In this document: positions 24,150 through 33,487 of the stretch, one piece after another
Position numbering within the stretch: position 1 is the stretch's first letter
Layout of the letters: each line of letters starts with the position of its first letter
Source: Aneurinibacillus aneurinilyticus ATCC 12856
GTDB lineage: Bacteria; Bacillota; Bacilli; Aneurinibacillales; Aneurinibacillaceae
Assembly: GCF_000466385.1 (NCBI RefSeq)
Contig: NZ_KE952853.1
Coordinates: forward strand, 1 to 43,812
Direction of reading: 5' to 3'
Length of the DNA stretch: 43,812 bases
Program-made: the position numbers and the translations under genes
The notes under the pieces: generated by a model
Told to the model about the DNA's origin: nothing
Databases searched by the model: none
The model's input: only the letters and a program-made list of their open reading frames with translations

Positions 24150-25697
24150 CTAAATAGTAAATGAATAGTCGCTGCTACCGACCGGCTGCTTCTCCCGATT
24201 CTCATAATAGCGATTGATCGCTTTAATATATGCTTGCGCGCTCGCTTTTATAATATCTGTATCAATGCCTCTTCCCTGCACCTCTTTTCCGTCTTTCTCC
24301 AGCACGACATACACTTCTCCCAATGCATCCTTACCCGCAGTATTTGAACGGATTGTATAGTCCTCTAACGCAAATGACGTATCAAGCGCCTGATCGATAG
24401 CCTGGAATAACGCATCAATCGCTCCATTCCCCTGAACTGTTGCATCGTACACATTATGGTTGTTATCCTCTAGAGTGACAGACACTTCAGCCTGTTGATT
24501 CGGATAGGCAATCGAAATATCTGTCAGCGAAAAGCCTTCGGTATCATGGACCATTTGCTGATCGACCAATGCGCGTATGTCTTCATCTACAACGTACTTC
24601 TTCTTATCGACTAAATTTTTAAATTCATGGAAAACAGCGGTGAGCTCATCCTTCGATAAATCGAAGCCCATGCTTTTAATCTTTTCCTTCAACGCATGCC
24701 GTCCTGAATGTTTACCTAATACAAGTGTACTGCTGGCAATACCGATGATGTCCGGACGAATGATTTCATATGTGGTTGGCTCTTTGAGCATCCCGTCCTG
24801 ATGAATCCCGGATTCGTGAGAAAAAGCATGGTCTCCGACAATCGCTTTATTGCGTTGCACCATCATTCCGGTCATCTTGCTTACCATACGACTTGTTGCA
24901 TATATTTCTTTTAACACGAGAGAGGTCTTGGCTTGATATACATCGCTCCTCGTCTCAAGGGCGAGTGCCACTTCTTCAATCGCGGTATTCCCTGCTCTCT
25001 CTCCAATACCGTTGATAGTACCTTCAATTTGATCGACACCATTATAGATAGCCGCCAATGTATTGGCTGTTGCCATCCCCAGGTCGTTGTGGCAATGGGT
25101 GCTTAATAATATTTTTTCAATTCCGGTAACGTTTTCCTTTATTTGTTTAAACATGCGGCCGAACGTTTCAGGAGATGCATATCCGACTGTATCCGGAAGA
25201 TTGACAACGGTTGCTCCCGCTCGAATTGCCATACGAACAATCTCATAGAGAAATTCGATTTCGGTCCGGCTGGCATCCTCACATGAAAACTCAATTTCGT
25301 TAAAATATTTTTTTCCATAACGAATTGATGATTCCGCTGCCTCTAAAACTTGCTCCTTGGTCATATTTAGTTTATATTTACGATGTATGGGTGAAGTTGC
25401 AAGAACGATGTGTAAGCAAGGTGTTGCAGCACCTTTTAACGCTTCTCTTGCAGCTTCAATATCCTTCTGATTCGCTCTTGATAGAGCGGCAATGCTTGCA
25501 TTTTTCACTACCCTGGAAACTTCTCTCACACTGACAATCTCTCCTGGCGATGAAGCCGGAAAACCTGCTTCAATCCGGTCTACTCCCAGCTTCTCCAGCT
25601 GCAAGGCAATCTTCACCTTTTCATCCGTTGTAAGATGAACACCTGGAGATTGTTCCCCATCCCTTAGTGTCGTATCGAACACATGAATTTTTCTCAT
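24150..25697 (-). CDS. leuA: 2-isopropylmalate synthase
   Basis: 515 residues, the normal long LeuA. The catalytic TIM barrel (1-270) has DTTLRDGEQ (metal ligand D13, R12), THCHNDLG (H201, H203) and GIGERAGNT. The C-terminal LeuA dimer/leucine-feedback domain (about 390-500) includes FSLTDISIAY and GNGAIDALFQAID. Condenses acetyl-CoA with 2-oxoisovalerate, the first step of leucine synthesis. AAAGGAGG precedes the ATG. Preceded by a T-box leader and strong promoter, and followed by a terminator, so monocistronic rather than in an ilv-leu operon. Homocitrate or citramalate synthase is less likely given the leucine T-box. Confidence 0.93.
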   Translation of the reverse strand: MRKIHVFDTTLRDGEQSPGVHLTTDEKVKIALQLEKLGVDRIEAGFPASSPGEIVSVREVSRVVKNASIAALSRANQKDIEAAREALKGAATPCLHIVLATSPIHRKYKLNMTKEQVLEAAESSIRYGKKYFNEIEFSCEDASRTEIEFLYEIVRMAIRAGATVVNLPDTVGYASPETFGRMFKQIKENVTGIEKILLSTHCHNDLGMATANTLAAIYNGVDQIEGTINGIGERAGNTAIEEVALALETRSDVYQAKTSLVLKEIYATSRMVSKMTGMMVQRNKAIVGDHAFSHESGIHQDGMLKEPTTYEIIRPDIIGIASSTLVLGKHSGRHALKEKIKSMGFDLSKDELTAVFHEFKNLVDKKKYVVDEDIRALVDQQMVHDTEGFSLTDISIAYPNQQAEVSVTLEDNNHNVYDATVQGNGAIDALFQAIDQALDTSFALEDYTIRSNTAGKDALGEVYVVLEKDGKEVQGRGIDTDIIKASAQAYIKAINRYYENREKQPVGSSDYSFTI

Positions 25698-25732
25698 ACG
25701 AACGCCTCCTTTTATTGTTATATATGAAATAA

Positions 25733-26015
25733 AAAACTCCCATCATCCGGCTTGCGCAAAAGCACAAGGGACGACAGGAGTTCTATTTCCTAACGTGGTA
25801 CCACCCTTATTCGCCATATGCCTCACAGCATACGACCTTCATGAGTATCAGATTAACTCAAACACGATAACGGGTGTTAGTCGTTTTCTCTTACTTAGTT
25901 TCAGAGAATCAGCTCCGAGGCGAGTCGATGATGGATTATTACGATACTCTCAGCAAATGTATCGCTCTCTGTATATAAGAGCCTTCATCTTGCTCCTCTT
26001 CCCAGCTGTTAATCA
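25733..26015 (-). ncRNA. T-box leader, leucine type, with terminator
   Basis: The T-box core AGGGTGGTACCACG is at 25794-25807 on the minus strand, followed by a terminator with arms at 25735-25740 and 25777-25782 (AACTCC.../...GGAGTT) and TTTTTT. Upstream there is AGAGAGC and then CTC (25904-25906), set before TGAAAC and AAGTAAG, the usual position of the specifier. A CTC (Leu) specifier agrees with leuA downstream. The specifier assignment is by eye; the T-box itself is certain. Confidence 0.92.
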
Positions 26016-26026
26016 TATTTTCACAA

Positions 26027-26055
26027 ATTTTACATTGTTCATTTTTATTTGTCAA
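26027..26055 (-). promoter_or_regulatory. leuA T-box promoter
   Basis: Perfect -35 TTGACA (26050-26055), a 17-nt spacer and TAAAAT (26027-26032) on the minus strand. Confidence 0.75.
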
Positions 26056-26117
26056 CACCTCCCATCAATTAAAAATGAGAATCACTTCTATCCTTATCCA
26101 TATCATCTCTATCATTT

Positions 26118-27140
26118 CTATGCTCTGGCCTTAAATAACAAGTATACGAAATAGGGAACACCAATGATGGAAATAACTATTCCTACCTGTAGCTCTGCTG
26201 GAGCAAAAACGGTTTTGGCAATAAAATCGGAGACAATAACCAGCAGCATGCCGATCGTTCCAGAAATAGGAATGACTCGTTCATAATGAATTCCTACTAA
26301 CCGTCTGGCGATATGGGGAGCAATCAAGCCGACAAAGCCGATGCTTCCCGAGACAGAAACGCATGCACTCACGATTCCGATGCTGCTTAGCAGCAATATG
26401 CTTCTTTCTTTTTCTGTAGCTACTCCAAGACCTTTAACACTATTCTCCTCCAGTTGAAACAGGTCAAGAATAGTAGATTTTCTCATGATAATCGGAATAA
26501 GAACCAAAAGCCATGGCAGCATTGATATAATATAATCCCAGTTCGCATTCCATATACTTCCTGTTAGCCATACCGTTGCCATCTCGAAATCCTGCGCATT
26601 CATTTTTAATGACAGATACAAACATAAGGCCCCAAATCCCGAGCCGATAGCGATACCTGCCAGTATGAGACGCTGAGGGTCCAGCTTTCCTCCCCTCCAC
26701 GCAAAAATATAGATCAGAATAGCCGCTCCCAGGCCACCGGCCAGACCAAACAATGGCCTTATCATGACAGATAACCATCCGGTACCCGTGATTTGCCCTT
26801 CAAAGAAAAACATAAAAATGACAATAGCAGCTCCCGCTCCAGCATTGATTCCCAAAATTCCCGGATCAGCCAGACCATTCCTCGTTATCCCTTGAATGAC
26901 AGCTCCTGCCACGCCAAGCCCTAAACCAACTAGAGCAGCAATGACAAGCCGGGGAAGGCGAAAATCAAAGATAACCAAATCATGCTCCGGAACCGGATGA
27001 ATTCGGAGAAGCGTCTTTATCACATCAGCTACCGTCATATCAAATATGCCATTCGTCAAACTCATATACGCTGCAGCCAGAATAATTCCGCCGCTTGCAA
27101 GCAATGTCAGCCAGTATCTTCTTGCCGAGTCCTTATACAT
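26118..27140 (-). CDS. Iron-siderophore ABC permease, FeuC-like
   Basis: 340 residues, FecCD family with about nine helices: RLPRLVIAALVGLGLGVAGAVIQG, NGLADPGILGINAGAG, GSIGFVGLIAPHIARRLVG and ELQVGIVISIIGVPYFVYLL. Second subunit of the membrane channel for a ferric siderophore. It overlaps feuB by 8 nt. As in B. subtilis feuABC, no ATPase gene follows: leuA's promoter and leader come next. An ATPase encoded elsewhere (YusV-like) would be needed. Bacillibactin/enterobactin specificity is suggested only by the Btr-like regulator. Confidence 0.87.
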   Translation of the reverse strand: MYKDSARRYWLTLLASGGIILAAAYMSLTNGIFDMTVADVIKTLLRIHPVPEHDLVIFDFRLPRLVIAALVGLGLGVAGAVIQGITRNGLADPGILGINAGAGAAIVIFMFFFEGQITGTGWLSVMIRPLFGLAGGLGAAILIYIFAWRGGKLDPQRLILAGIAIGSGFGALCLYLSLKMNAQDFEMATVWLTGSIWNANWDYIISMLPWLLVLIPIIMRKSTILDLFQLEENSVKGLGVATEKERSILLLSSIGIVSACVSVSGSIGFVGLIAPHIARRLVGIHYERVIPISGTIGMLLVIVSDFIAKTVFAPAELQVGIVISIIGVPYFVYLLFKARA

Positions 27141-28140
27141 GCTTTGTCCCTCCCCTCTTTCGAATTAAATAGAGGAAAAAAGGAACGCCAAACAAAGAAG
27201 TAACGACCCCAATCGGCGTCTCAAAAGGATAGTTCAGGAATCGGCTCAGTACGTCGGATAATGCTAGAAAAATCCCTCCCAGAATACCTGCATACGGTAT
27301 AATTCGCCTGTAATCAATGCCAACTAAAAAGCGAGTGATATGAGGAATAATAAGACCTACAAATCCAATTTTTCCAGCTAAAGCAACGGAAATACCAGTG
27401 AGAATAACAACGGAAGCGGTAGCCATTAATTTTACAAGCAATGTTCTTTGTCCAAGGCTAATTGACATCTCTTCGCCTAACGACAAAACCGTAATCGAGC
27501 GGGAGATGAAAAACGCCATAGCAATGCCGACTACCGCAAAAGGAATCACAAACATTATCATATCCGGATTTATCTGATGCAGCCGGGCATTATACCAAAA
27601 GCTAACATTTTGTGAGACTTGAAAATAGGAGGCCAACGCTGCTGAAACGCTGCTCAAAAACGTTCCAATAATAACCCCGATGATCGCCATTCGCACCGGG
27701 GTCATTCCGTTCGGCAAAAGTGATGCCAGCCCAAATGTAATACCCACACCAAACGCCGAACCGATAAGCGAATACACTATCATATCCAAAGAAGAGGCAT
27801 TCGGCATAAAAATCATGCAGAACGTAATGGCAAAAGCCGAGCCATCAGAAACTCCCATAATAGAAGGGGATGCAAGATAATTTCTTGTCATCCCCTGCAT
27901 CAGAGCTCCCGATATAGCCAGAAATGCACCGATTAAAAGTGCTCCGATTACCCTTGGCAAACGGGAATGCATTACAATTTGATGATTGACGTTGCCCGGG
28001 TCGAAGGAAAAAATCGCCTCCCAAACGGTGTCCGCATCTATGTTTTTGGCCCCGTAAAGAATGGACACCAGAATCGTCAATATAATGACAAGTGGTGAAA
28101 TACACAAAATAATAACCGGCAAAGAAATTCTTAGTCGCAT
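27133..28140 (-). CDS. Iron-siderophore ABC permease, FeuB-like
   Basis: 335 residues, FecCD family: RLPRVIGALLIGAFLAISGALMQG, NYLASPSIMGVSDGSA, GKIGFVGLIIPHITRFLVG and ETPIGVVTSLFGVPFFLYLI. Heterodimer partner of the downstream permease. It starts 20 nt after the binding-protein gene with AGGGTGA before the ATG, and its stop overlaps the next start by 8 nt. It lies in the Fur-boxed transport operon. Confidence 0.88.
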   Translation of the reverse strand: MRLRISLPVIILCISPLVIILTILVSILYGAKNIDADTVWEAIFSFDPGNVNHQIVMHSRLPRVIGALLIGAFLAISGALMQGMTRNYLASPSIMGVSDGSAFAITFCMIFMPNASSLDMIVYSLIGSAFGVGITFGLASLLPNGMTPVRMAIIGVIIGTFLSSVSAALASYFQVSQNVSFWYNARLHQINPDMIMFVIPFAVVGIAMAFFISRSITVLSLGEEMSISLGQRTLLVKLMATASVVILTGISVALAGKIGFVGLIIPHITRFLVGIDYRRIIPYAGILGGIFLALSDVLSRFLNYPFETPIGVVTSLFGVPFFLYLIRKRGGTKHV

Positions 28141-28160
28141 ATCGTTCTATTCACCCTGCA

Positions 28161-29147
28161 TTATGGGTTGGACAACTTCTCAACAGCCGCTTGCAGGAAG
28201 TTGATTTTGCTCCATGCCGTGCCGCCCTGTGCAAGCGGATCGACAACATTAACGAACACCTTGCCGTTTTTCACTGCATTGATGCTCTGCCAGATCGGAT
28301 TGCTTTGCAGTTCTTCCAACGCTTTCGGCTGATCTTTATTCTCATCTGCAGAGAATTGTACAAACAAATAATCCGGATTCATTTCACTGAACTTCTCCAG
28401 TGAAATCATTTCCTGTGCTTTGGCAGCTTTCACTTCTTTCGGAGCAGTAAATCCTAAATCCGCATATAACGAAGGATTAAAAAACACCTTTTCTGGATAA
28501 ATGTTGATATTGCCACCTCTAAGCCGAATAGCGACAACTTTTTTACCCTTCATGTTTTCTCCTAACTTTGTCTTCGCCATGGCAACATCACCCTTATATT
28601 TCTGCAAAACTTGTTCTGCCTTCTCCTGTTTACCAGTCAGCTCTGCCAGCAAACGCAGGTTGTCTTCCCAATTGGCAGATACATGGGATACAAGAATTGT
28701 GGGAGCGATTTTCTTGAATTTTTCTGCAACATCTGCAGGAAATTTCGTACTTCCCAGGATAACATCCGGTTTGAGCTTCAGGATCGCTTCGATATTAGGC
28801 TGCATTTTCTCTCCTATCGGTACAGTAGAGCCTGTAACTTCGGCGAAAATAGGCGGAAACTTGCCTCCTACCGTAATCCCCCCTGTCGGCTGAACCTTGA
28901 GTACAACTGAATCTTCCATCGTTTCCATACTGCCAGCAATTACAATTCGCTCCGTTTTAGCAGGAACAGTATATTCTTTGCCAAGGTATTGTATGGTCCT
29001 TGTTTCCTTCGATTCAGTCCCATCCGTTTTCTTCTCCGCTGTACTCCCTGCTACGTTTGTCGTCAGTGCTTCTTTACCTGTACCGCAAGCTGTCAACATT
29101 AAAATCACTACAATAATAAGACCAAAACTCATATATTTCTTCTTCAT
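28161..29147 (-). CDS. Ferric-siderophore-binding lipoprotein, FeuA-like
   Basis: 328 residues from ATG 29147. GGAGGAG lies 13 nt upstream, so the spacing is long, but the lipoprotein signal MKKKYMSFGLIIVVILMLTAC with lipobox LTAC (Cys21) fits this start. A class III binding fold follows (RTIQYLGKEYTVPAKTERIV, LKLKPDVILGSTKFP, DYLFVQFSADENKD). It captures a ferric siderophore for the FeuBC-like permease. It is first of the three transporter genes and is preceded by a Fur box at 29187-29201. Confidence 0.88.
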   Translation of the reverse strand: MKKKYMSFGLIIVVILMLTACGTGKEALTTNVAGSTAEKKTDGTESKETRTIQYLGKEYTVPAKTERIVIAGSMETMEDSVVLKVQPTGGITVGGKFPPIFAEVTGSTVPIGEKMQPNIEAILKLKPDVILGSTKFPADVAEKFKKIAPTILVSHVSANWEDNLRLLAELTGKQEKAEQVLQKYKGDVAMAKTKLGENMKGKKVVAIRLRGGNINIYPEKVFFNPSLYADLGFTAPKEVKAAKAQEMISLEKFSEMNPDYLFVQFSADENKDQPKALEELQSNPIWQSINAVKNGKVFVNVVDPLAQGGTAWSKINFLQAAVEKLSNP

Positions 29148-29186
29148 CTTTTTTGCAGTTCTCCTCCCAGTTGTTATGCGACTAAT

Positions 29187-29201
29187 TGATAACAATTATC
29201 A
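29187..29201. promoter_or_regulatory. Fur box ahead of the feuA-like gene
   Basis: TGATAACAATTATCA matches the Bacillus Fur 7-1-7 consensus TGATAATNATTATCA at 14 of 15 positions (the N counted as a match). It lies 39 nt upstream of the lipoprotein gene start. Confidence 0.8.
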
Positions 29202-29252
29202 TTATTGATTATAAATTGTTCCTGCTATTCTAACCATGGAGGATATCCAGAA

Positions 29253-30878
29253 TCATTTTGGATGATTTCCAGAAAGCATTCTTACTAGCTCAGCAACGAC
29301 CCGATCGTGGGCAGAGGCTGAGTATTCATACCATGGATCCGATGAAAGCAGATGTACCCGATTATTCCGAACTGCCTTCAGCTCCTGCCACGGCACCAAA
29401 TATTGTAGCGTTTTCCAATATTCCAGCGTTTCCGTCTCCTGGCAAACCGTTAATAGCAAATGATCTGCATCCAAACTAGCTAACTGTTCCAGCGTTATCT
29501 GTTGATTGTAGACGGGATGTTCTGAAAGATATGCAGGTGCCAACTGCAAGTCATGGTAAACAACTTCGGCCATACTACGATTGCTATAAGCATATAGATT
29601 ATTCTTTAAAATACGTACAATAAGGAACGTGTCATCCTGTACCTTGTGCTTCAACTGCTCCCTAGCTATTTTTACTTTCCGGTCATAACTTGCAAGCCAT
29701 TGCTCTGCTTCTTCCGATTCGTCTAGGAATTCAGCTATCAACTGCAAATGCTCCCGCCAATTCTTCTCTTTCCATGGAACGTAAAACACAGGAGCAACCT
29801 TCTCTAGCTCCGCTTTCTCTCTAATAGCCAATTTACTTGTGCTAATCACAACATCTGGATGGGCCTGAAGAAGCGTTTCGATATTGGCCTCCCAGTGCTG
29901 ATTTTGCCGATAGGCGCTGAGATGTACAGGAATATCATTACGGTGTATCCTGTAATAATGTGTTGTCCATTTCGGGTGAAGCGGCGCAGCATACGGAATC
30001 ATCTTAAGTGCGAGTAATTGACCGATAATCGAAGTTTCATAGGCAGCAATTTTGCGGCGACGACTTTTCATATATACCGTAGGAGATACGCCAACCTCCT
30101 TCTTGAATTTGCGACTGAAATAAAATGGATCACTATAGCCGACCTGCCGGGCTACATCCTGTAGTTTGACATTGGTCTGTGCCATAAGCTGTTTGGCTCG
30201 GTTCATCCGTAATTCGGTCAAATAATCGATTGCACTTATGCCATACGTCTTTTTAAATAAATCTACGAAATACTTGGGGCTAATGTCCGTCATACGAGCT
30301 AGCTGATCGATTGTTACACTATCACTATACTGTTCTTCCATATATGCTTTTGTGCGTTCAAGCGCTGTTTGCGAATCTTTTAGTATCAGTCGACTGCTTT
30401 TCAGGATGTAGTAAAGCAATTCTTGAAACGTAGCCTGACTTCGAAAGCGTTCTAACTCATCCTGACTGTACCTCTGGCTGGTAATCACCTCACATAAAAA
30501 AGCGAGCTGCCCTCTAGAATGGAGCGGAATCTCTCCCATCAACGGAAATAAGGGCTTCTTTCCATGCTCTGCTTCTCCGACCGCATCGAATTTGAGCAGA
30601 AACATCTCCATTTCATCCGCCCGTTCCACCACAGTTCCAAAAGTTTGTTTAGGAGAACATACATATACAGTGTCCGGCCGTAATCGATAATCATGCATAC
30701 CAATCGTCAGTCTTCCCTGTCCGCTTATTACCGCCAGCAGCACATGGGAAGTAGTAAACTGCTGTTCGCTCCGCCAGTCACTATTCCCTTTGATAAACTC
30801 TATGTCCCGAAGCTTGAATAGCAAGCCGTCCAAGGAAAAATCAGCATTCCCCTCCTTAATCGATTCATGATCAATCAT
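29253..30878 (-). CDS. Btr-like AraC regulator with fused siderophore-binding domain
   Basis: 541 residues. Three parts: an N-terminal cupin-like sensory region (1-160), an AraC double helix-turn-helix (about 165-272: DSVTIDQLARMTDISPKYFVDLFKK and ARQVGYSDPFYFSRKFKKEVGVSPTVY), and a C-terminal FecB/FeuA-type binding domain (about 280-541: ETLLQAHPDVVISTSKLA, LASLDADHLLLTVCQ). This domain order is that of B. subtilis Btr, which senses ferric bacillibactin and activates feuABC. It is co-directional and immediately upstream of the feu-type genes, as in B. subtilis. Loss of the SBP part would be a truncation; here it is complete. Confidence 0.88.
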   Translation of the reverse strand: MIDHESIKEGNADFSLDGLLFKLRDIEFIKGNSDWRSEQQFTTSHVLLAVISGQGRLTIGMHDYRLRPDTVYVCSPKQTFGTVVERADEMEMFLLKFDAVGEAEHGKKPLFPLMGEIPLHSRGQLAFLCEVITSQRYSQDELERFRSQATFQELLYYILKSSRLILKDSQTALERTKAYMEEQYSDSVTIDQLARMTDISPKYFVDLFKKTYGISAIDYLTELRMNRAKQLMAQTNVKLQDVARQVGYSDPFYFSRKFKKEVGVSPTVYMKSRRRKIAAYETSIIGQLLALKMIPYAAPLHPKWTTHYYRIHRNDIPVHLSAYRQNQHWEANIETLLQAHPDVVISTSKLAIREKAELEKVAPVFYVPWKEKNWREHLQLIAEFLDESEEAEQWLASYDRKVKIAREQLKHKVQDDTFLIVRILKNNLYAYSNRSMAEVVYHDLQLAPAYLSEHPVYNQQITLEQLASLDADHLLLTVCQETETLEYWKTLQYLVPWQELKAVRNNRVHLLSSDPWYEYSASAHDRVVAELVRMLSGNHPK

Positions 30879-30958
30879 CGCTCTTCACCATCCTTATTTA
30901 ATTAAGATTTATACGAAAATGAACTCTTTCCAGTTCTGTTCGGGCTTATGCCGAATTG

Positions 30959-30987
30959 AAAAAACACCGTTCAAACTTTGAGCGGTG
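30959..30987 (-). terminator. Nitroreductase-gene terminator
   Basis: Stem CACCGTTCAA (30965-30974) with TTGAGCGGTG (30978-30987), one G-T pair, 3-nt loop, followed by six T on the minus strand. Confidence 0.82.
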
Positions 30988-31076
30988 CTACAAAAATAAA
31001 CCTGTTCTATTCTTATAATCCTCTCTCATTGCATCAAAATGAGGTTCTCTACTTCTTTTATTTCTATACTTTTTAA

Positions 31077-31661
31077 TTACGGAGCTATACGTGTTACCCA
31101 CTCATGAATAGGTCTTCTTTCCTTCGCCTCAGGCACTTGTTCGGGATAGCCAAGGTGAATAGATCCTATTACTTTTTTTGAAGACGATATGCCAAGCTCT
31201 TCTGCAAATGCAGGATCAAAAATGTACGGATTCGTACGCCACACCGTCCCTATATTTTTCTCCCACGATAGCAATTGAATATTCTGGATAAAGGCGCATG
31301 TTGCTCCCATAGAGTCGAAATCTTTCTTCTCATCTTCAAATACTTCTGTTGCTACAATCATTGTAATAGGCGTAGACAATAAATAATCTTTATAAGAGGT
31401 CTTTATCTTTTCCACTTGCTCATCTGAATAAGAAGCAAGCACTCCGGTCCGCTCATAGCTTCGCAGGACACAATCAAAAATATACTGCTTTTCCTCTGCT
31501 GTAGATGCTATTTTTACAGACCACGGCTCAATCTTACTATGGAAAGGAGCATAAGCCGCTTTCTCCAGAATATCTTCAATGACTTCTAAAGGAATGGGAG
31601 AGCTTTTTGTCTTTCGAACGGTTCTTCTTGAGGTTATAAGTGATTCAAGCGATACTGCCAC
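31077..31661 (-). CDS. Fur-controlled nitroreductase-family FMN oxidoreductase
   Basis: 194 residues from GTG 31661, chosen because AGGAGG lies about 9 nt upstream; the ATG at 31691 overlaps the Fur region and has no site. Nitroreductase fold with the FMN-binding start TSRRTVRKTK, the middle IVATEVFEDEKKDFDSMGATCAFIQNIQL, and GSIHLGYPEQ near the C-terminus. Uses NAD(P)H to reduce an unknown acceptor. A perfect Fur box at 31696-31714 shows iron control, so a role in iron release or flavin/ferric reduction is plausible but not shown. Confidence 0.85.
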   Translation of the reverse strand: MAVSLESLITSRRTVRKTKSSPIPLEVIEDILEKAAYAPFHSKIEPWSVKIASTAEEKQYIFDCVLRSYERTGVLASYSDEQVEKIKTSYKDYLLSTPITMIVATEVFEDEKKDFDSMGATCAFIQNIQLLSWEKNIGTVWRTNPYIFDPAFAEELGISSSKKVIGSIHLGYPEQVPEAKERRPIHEWVTRIAP

Positions 31662-31695
31662 AGCATATCTCCTCCTGTTATGGCTATCCAAAAAA

Positions 31696-31714
31696 GATAA
31701 TGATAATCATTATC
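31696..31714. promoter_or_regulatory. Perfect 19-bp Fur box
   Basis: GATAATGATAATCATTATC, identical to the classical Fur consensus, 35-53 nt upstream of the nitroreductase start. Confidence 0.92.
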
Positions 31715-31753
31715 ATATTAACACTTTTTATTAACTATAGCTAGTATCAATTG

Positions 31754-31795
31754 AAAAAAGGCTGTCATCATGATGTGCTCATAATAAACAGCCTT
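31754..31795 (-). terminator. copCD terminator
   Basis: Stem AAGGCTGT (31758-31765) with ACAGCCTT (31788-31795), 22-nt loop, followed by TTTTTTC on the minus strand. It ends the sco-nos-cop run. Confidence 0.75.
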
Positions 31796-31812
31796 GTTTG
31801 TTTCGCTATGTG

Positions 31813-33453
31813 TTATATGTCGCACCAGGCAGTGCCCCGCGGCGGAAACGTAAAAACAATTTTTTTTCCGTCCTGAGTGATCGCCTCTACATTTACATAA
31901 GTAGAGCTTGGCGAACGCATCTGATCACCCGAAACTGCATAGCTTCCTTTTCCAAGGACAAACGCCCTATTCACTACATTATATCCTGCCAATTCCGAGA
32001 ATCGTACATATACTTCCTTGAACTCTGGAGCATCCTTATCAAACTGAATCTTAACATCATTAAAGCCCGCTACAAACGGGGAGATGGTCGCATATACGGT
32101 AATGCCCTGCTTCGTTACCTGAACCGGTGCAGCATCGACTTTCGAAACAGCGGGCACAAAATTAACAAGCGCTCCAGCTATAAGCAGGGCAGTCGCTCCA
32201 AGCCAGAGTTCCCACCTGATTTTACGGACAAACCAGTGTACTCCCTTTTCGGTTCCTTTCCTGACATATCGCATCTGCAAGCAACCAAGTAGCACAATAA
32301 GGATGACAAGACCCGCTTTTACCAGAATTGAAATCCCCCACACGCTACGTATAAATTCATCCCAGGTTGGTGCGTAATCGACCGTCATCGCAATGCCTGT
32401 CAAAATCAGCAGTACGATACTTATCATCGCCCACCGTGAGAATTCCGCTCCTTTCTCCCTAAACCATTTCCATTTGCCCTCTTTTGGAGCCACTACTAAC
32501 AATGCAAAAACGCCGCCTAACCAAATGGATAGCGCAAACAAGTGAATCCCGTTCATTAGCATTGCCATCCATCCGCCGTATTCAACCGTATAAGAGCGTC
32601 CAACAATGACATTTAGCATCAATGCAAGCCCAAGAAACGGAAGCGTCCATCTTGTATACGTAATTCCAAAAATAAGCGCAAACATAAAAAATTGCACTAA
32701 CGGCACCCATCCAATACGAAGTGAAGCTAATTCAACAGGTGTTACCTCAGGTATTGCAGCATTTCGCACCAGGAACAGGACAAGCGCAGCAGTCGAAGTC
32801 AGAAAATAAATAGGAATTTGCCAGTATTGCCAACGCTTATGATATTCTTTCTCCCGAGCGATATATCGTACAAAGAATGTGCCACCGAACGAAACAGCCA
32901 TCCCCCAAAATACAACCCAATTCGGAAGCGTTTCCCTGCTTAATTGTTCAACCAAGCCTGCTCCTCCGCCCTTGGGTGTAGGGGAAAGCGATTGAATCGC
33001 AAAATAAATTTGTCCGCGCAGCTTTGCATTCGGGTCCTTTTTATTAGCCGAAGGCGCTGTCCTCATAACCCATTCGACTCCGTATGTTCCTGGTGATAGC
33101 TCTTTAGCAGTCGTCAGGATAACTTGACGCGGGTCTTCCGGATTTATTTTAATCTTTCCTGTACTGTATTCCTTGTTTCGATTGTCAAAAATAGAGGCAT
33201 ATTCTATTTCTGTCGGTTGCGCGAACGTCAACCGCACTTCCTTAGGTGTAGCCGATAGAATCGCACCATCTTCCGGCACTGTCTTCAGCAGCTTATACGC
33301 TTTTTCTTCTCCTGTCTGCTCTTGTTGAGCGGTTGTCGTCCCTGATACATCCTGGGCCTTCACATGAAAGGGGAGCAACAGCCATACTACAATACCCAGC
33401 AGAAGCAAAAAAATAAATGCAACTCTACTTTTCTCTTTTCTTGCTGTAATCAT
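31813..33453 (-). CDS. CopC-CopD fusion copper transport protein (YcnJ-type)
   Basis: 546 residues. Signal/anchor (about 10-30), a CopC-like beta domain (about 50-155: LLKTVPEDGAILSATPKEVRLTF), then a CopD domain with about eight membrane helices (from 172 on) and a C-terminal beta extension (about 450-546). YcnJ-type fusions import copper across the membrane. The CopC copper ligands are not obvious: the usual His at the mature N-terminus is replaced by KAYKLL, and the usual D-x-H before the last strand is RTAPSANKKDPNAKL. It is last in the sco/nos block, 34 nt after the damaged tlpA. Confidence 0.85.
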   Translation of the reverse strand: MITARKEKSRVAFIFLLLLGIVVWLLLPFHVKAQDVSGTTTAQQEQTGEEKAYKLLKTVPEDGAILSATPKEVRLTFAQPTEIEYASIFDNRNKEYSTGKIKINPEDPRQVILTTAKELSPGTYGVEWVMRTAPSANKKDPNAKLRGQIYFAIQSLSPTPKGGGAGLVEQLSRETLPNWVVFWGMAVSFGGTFFVRYIAREKEYHKRWQYWQIPIYFLTSTAALVLFLVRNAAIPEVTPVELASLRIGWVPLVQFFMFALIFGITYTRWTLPFLGLALMLNVIVGRSYTVEYGGWMAMLMNGIHLFALSIWLGGVFALLVVAPKEGKWKWFREKGAEFSRWAMISIVLLILTGIAMTVDYAPTWDEFIRSVWGISILVKAGLVILIVLLGCLQMRYVRKGTEKGVHWFVRKIRWELWLGATALLIAGALVNFVPAVSKVDAAPVQVTKQGITVYATISPFVAGFNDVKIQFDKDAPEFKEVYVRFSELAGYNVVNRAFVLGKGSYAVSGDQMRSPSSTYVNVEAITQDGKKIVFTFPPRGTAWCDI

Positions 33454-33487
33454 TGTTCTCTCCTTGCTCCTTGTATCCCCTGCTCAC

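Noticed and set aside
24150-25697. Homocitrate or citramalate synthase instead of LeuA
   Set aside because: The leucine-type T-box and the full LeuA regulatory domain favour 2-isopropylmalate synthase.
28161-29195. A longer feuA-type start at 29195
   Set aside because: The shorter start gives a proper lipoprotein signal; the upstream codons contain the ribosome site region and Fur box.
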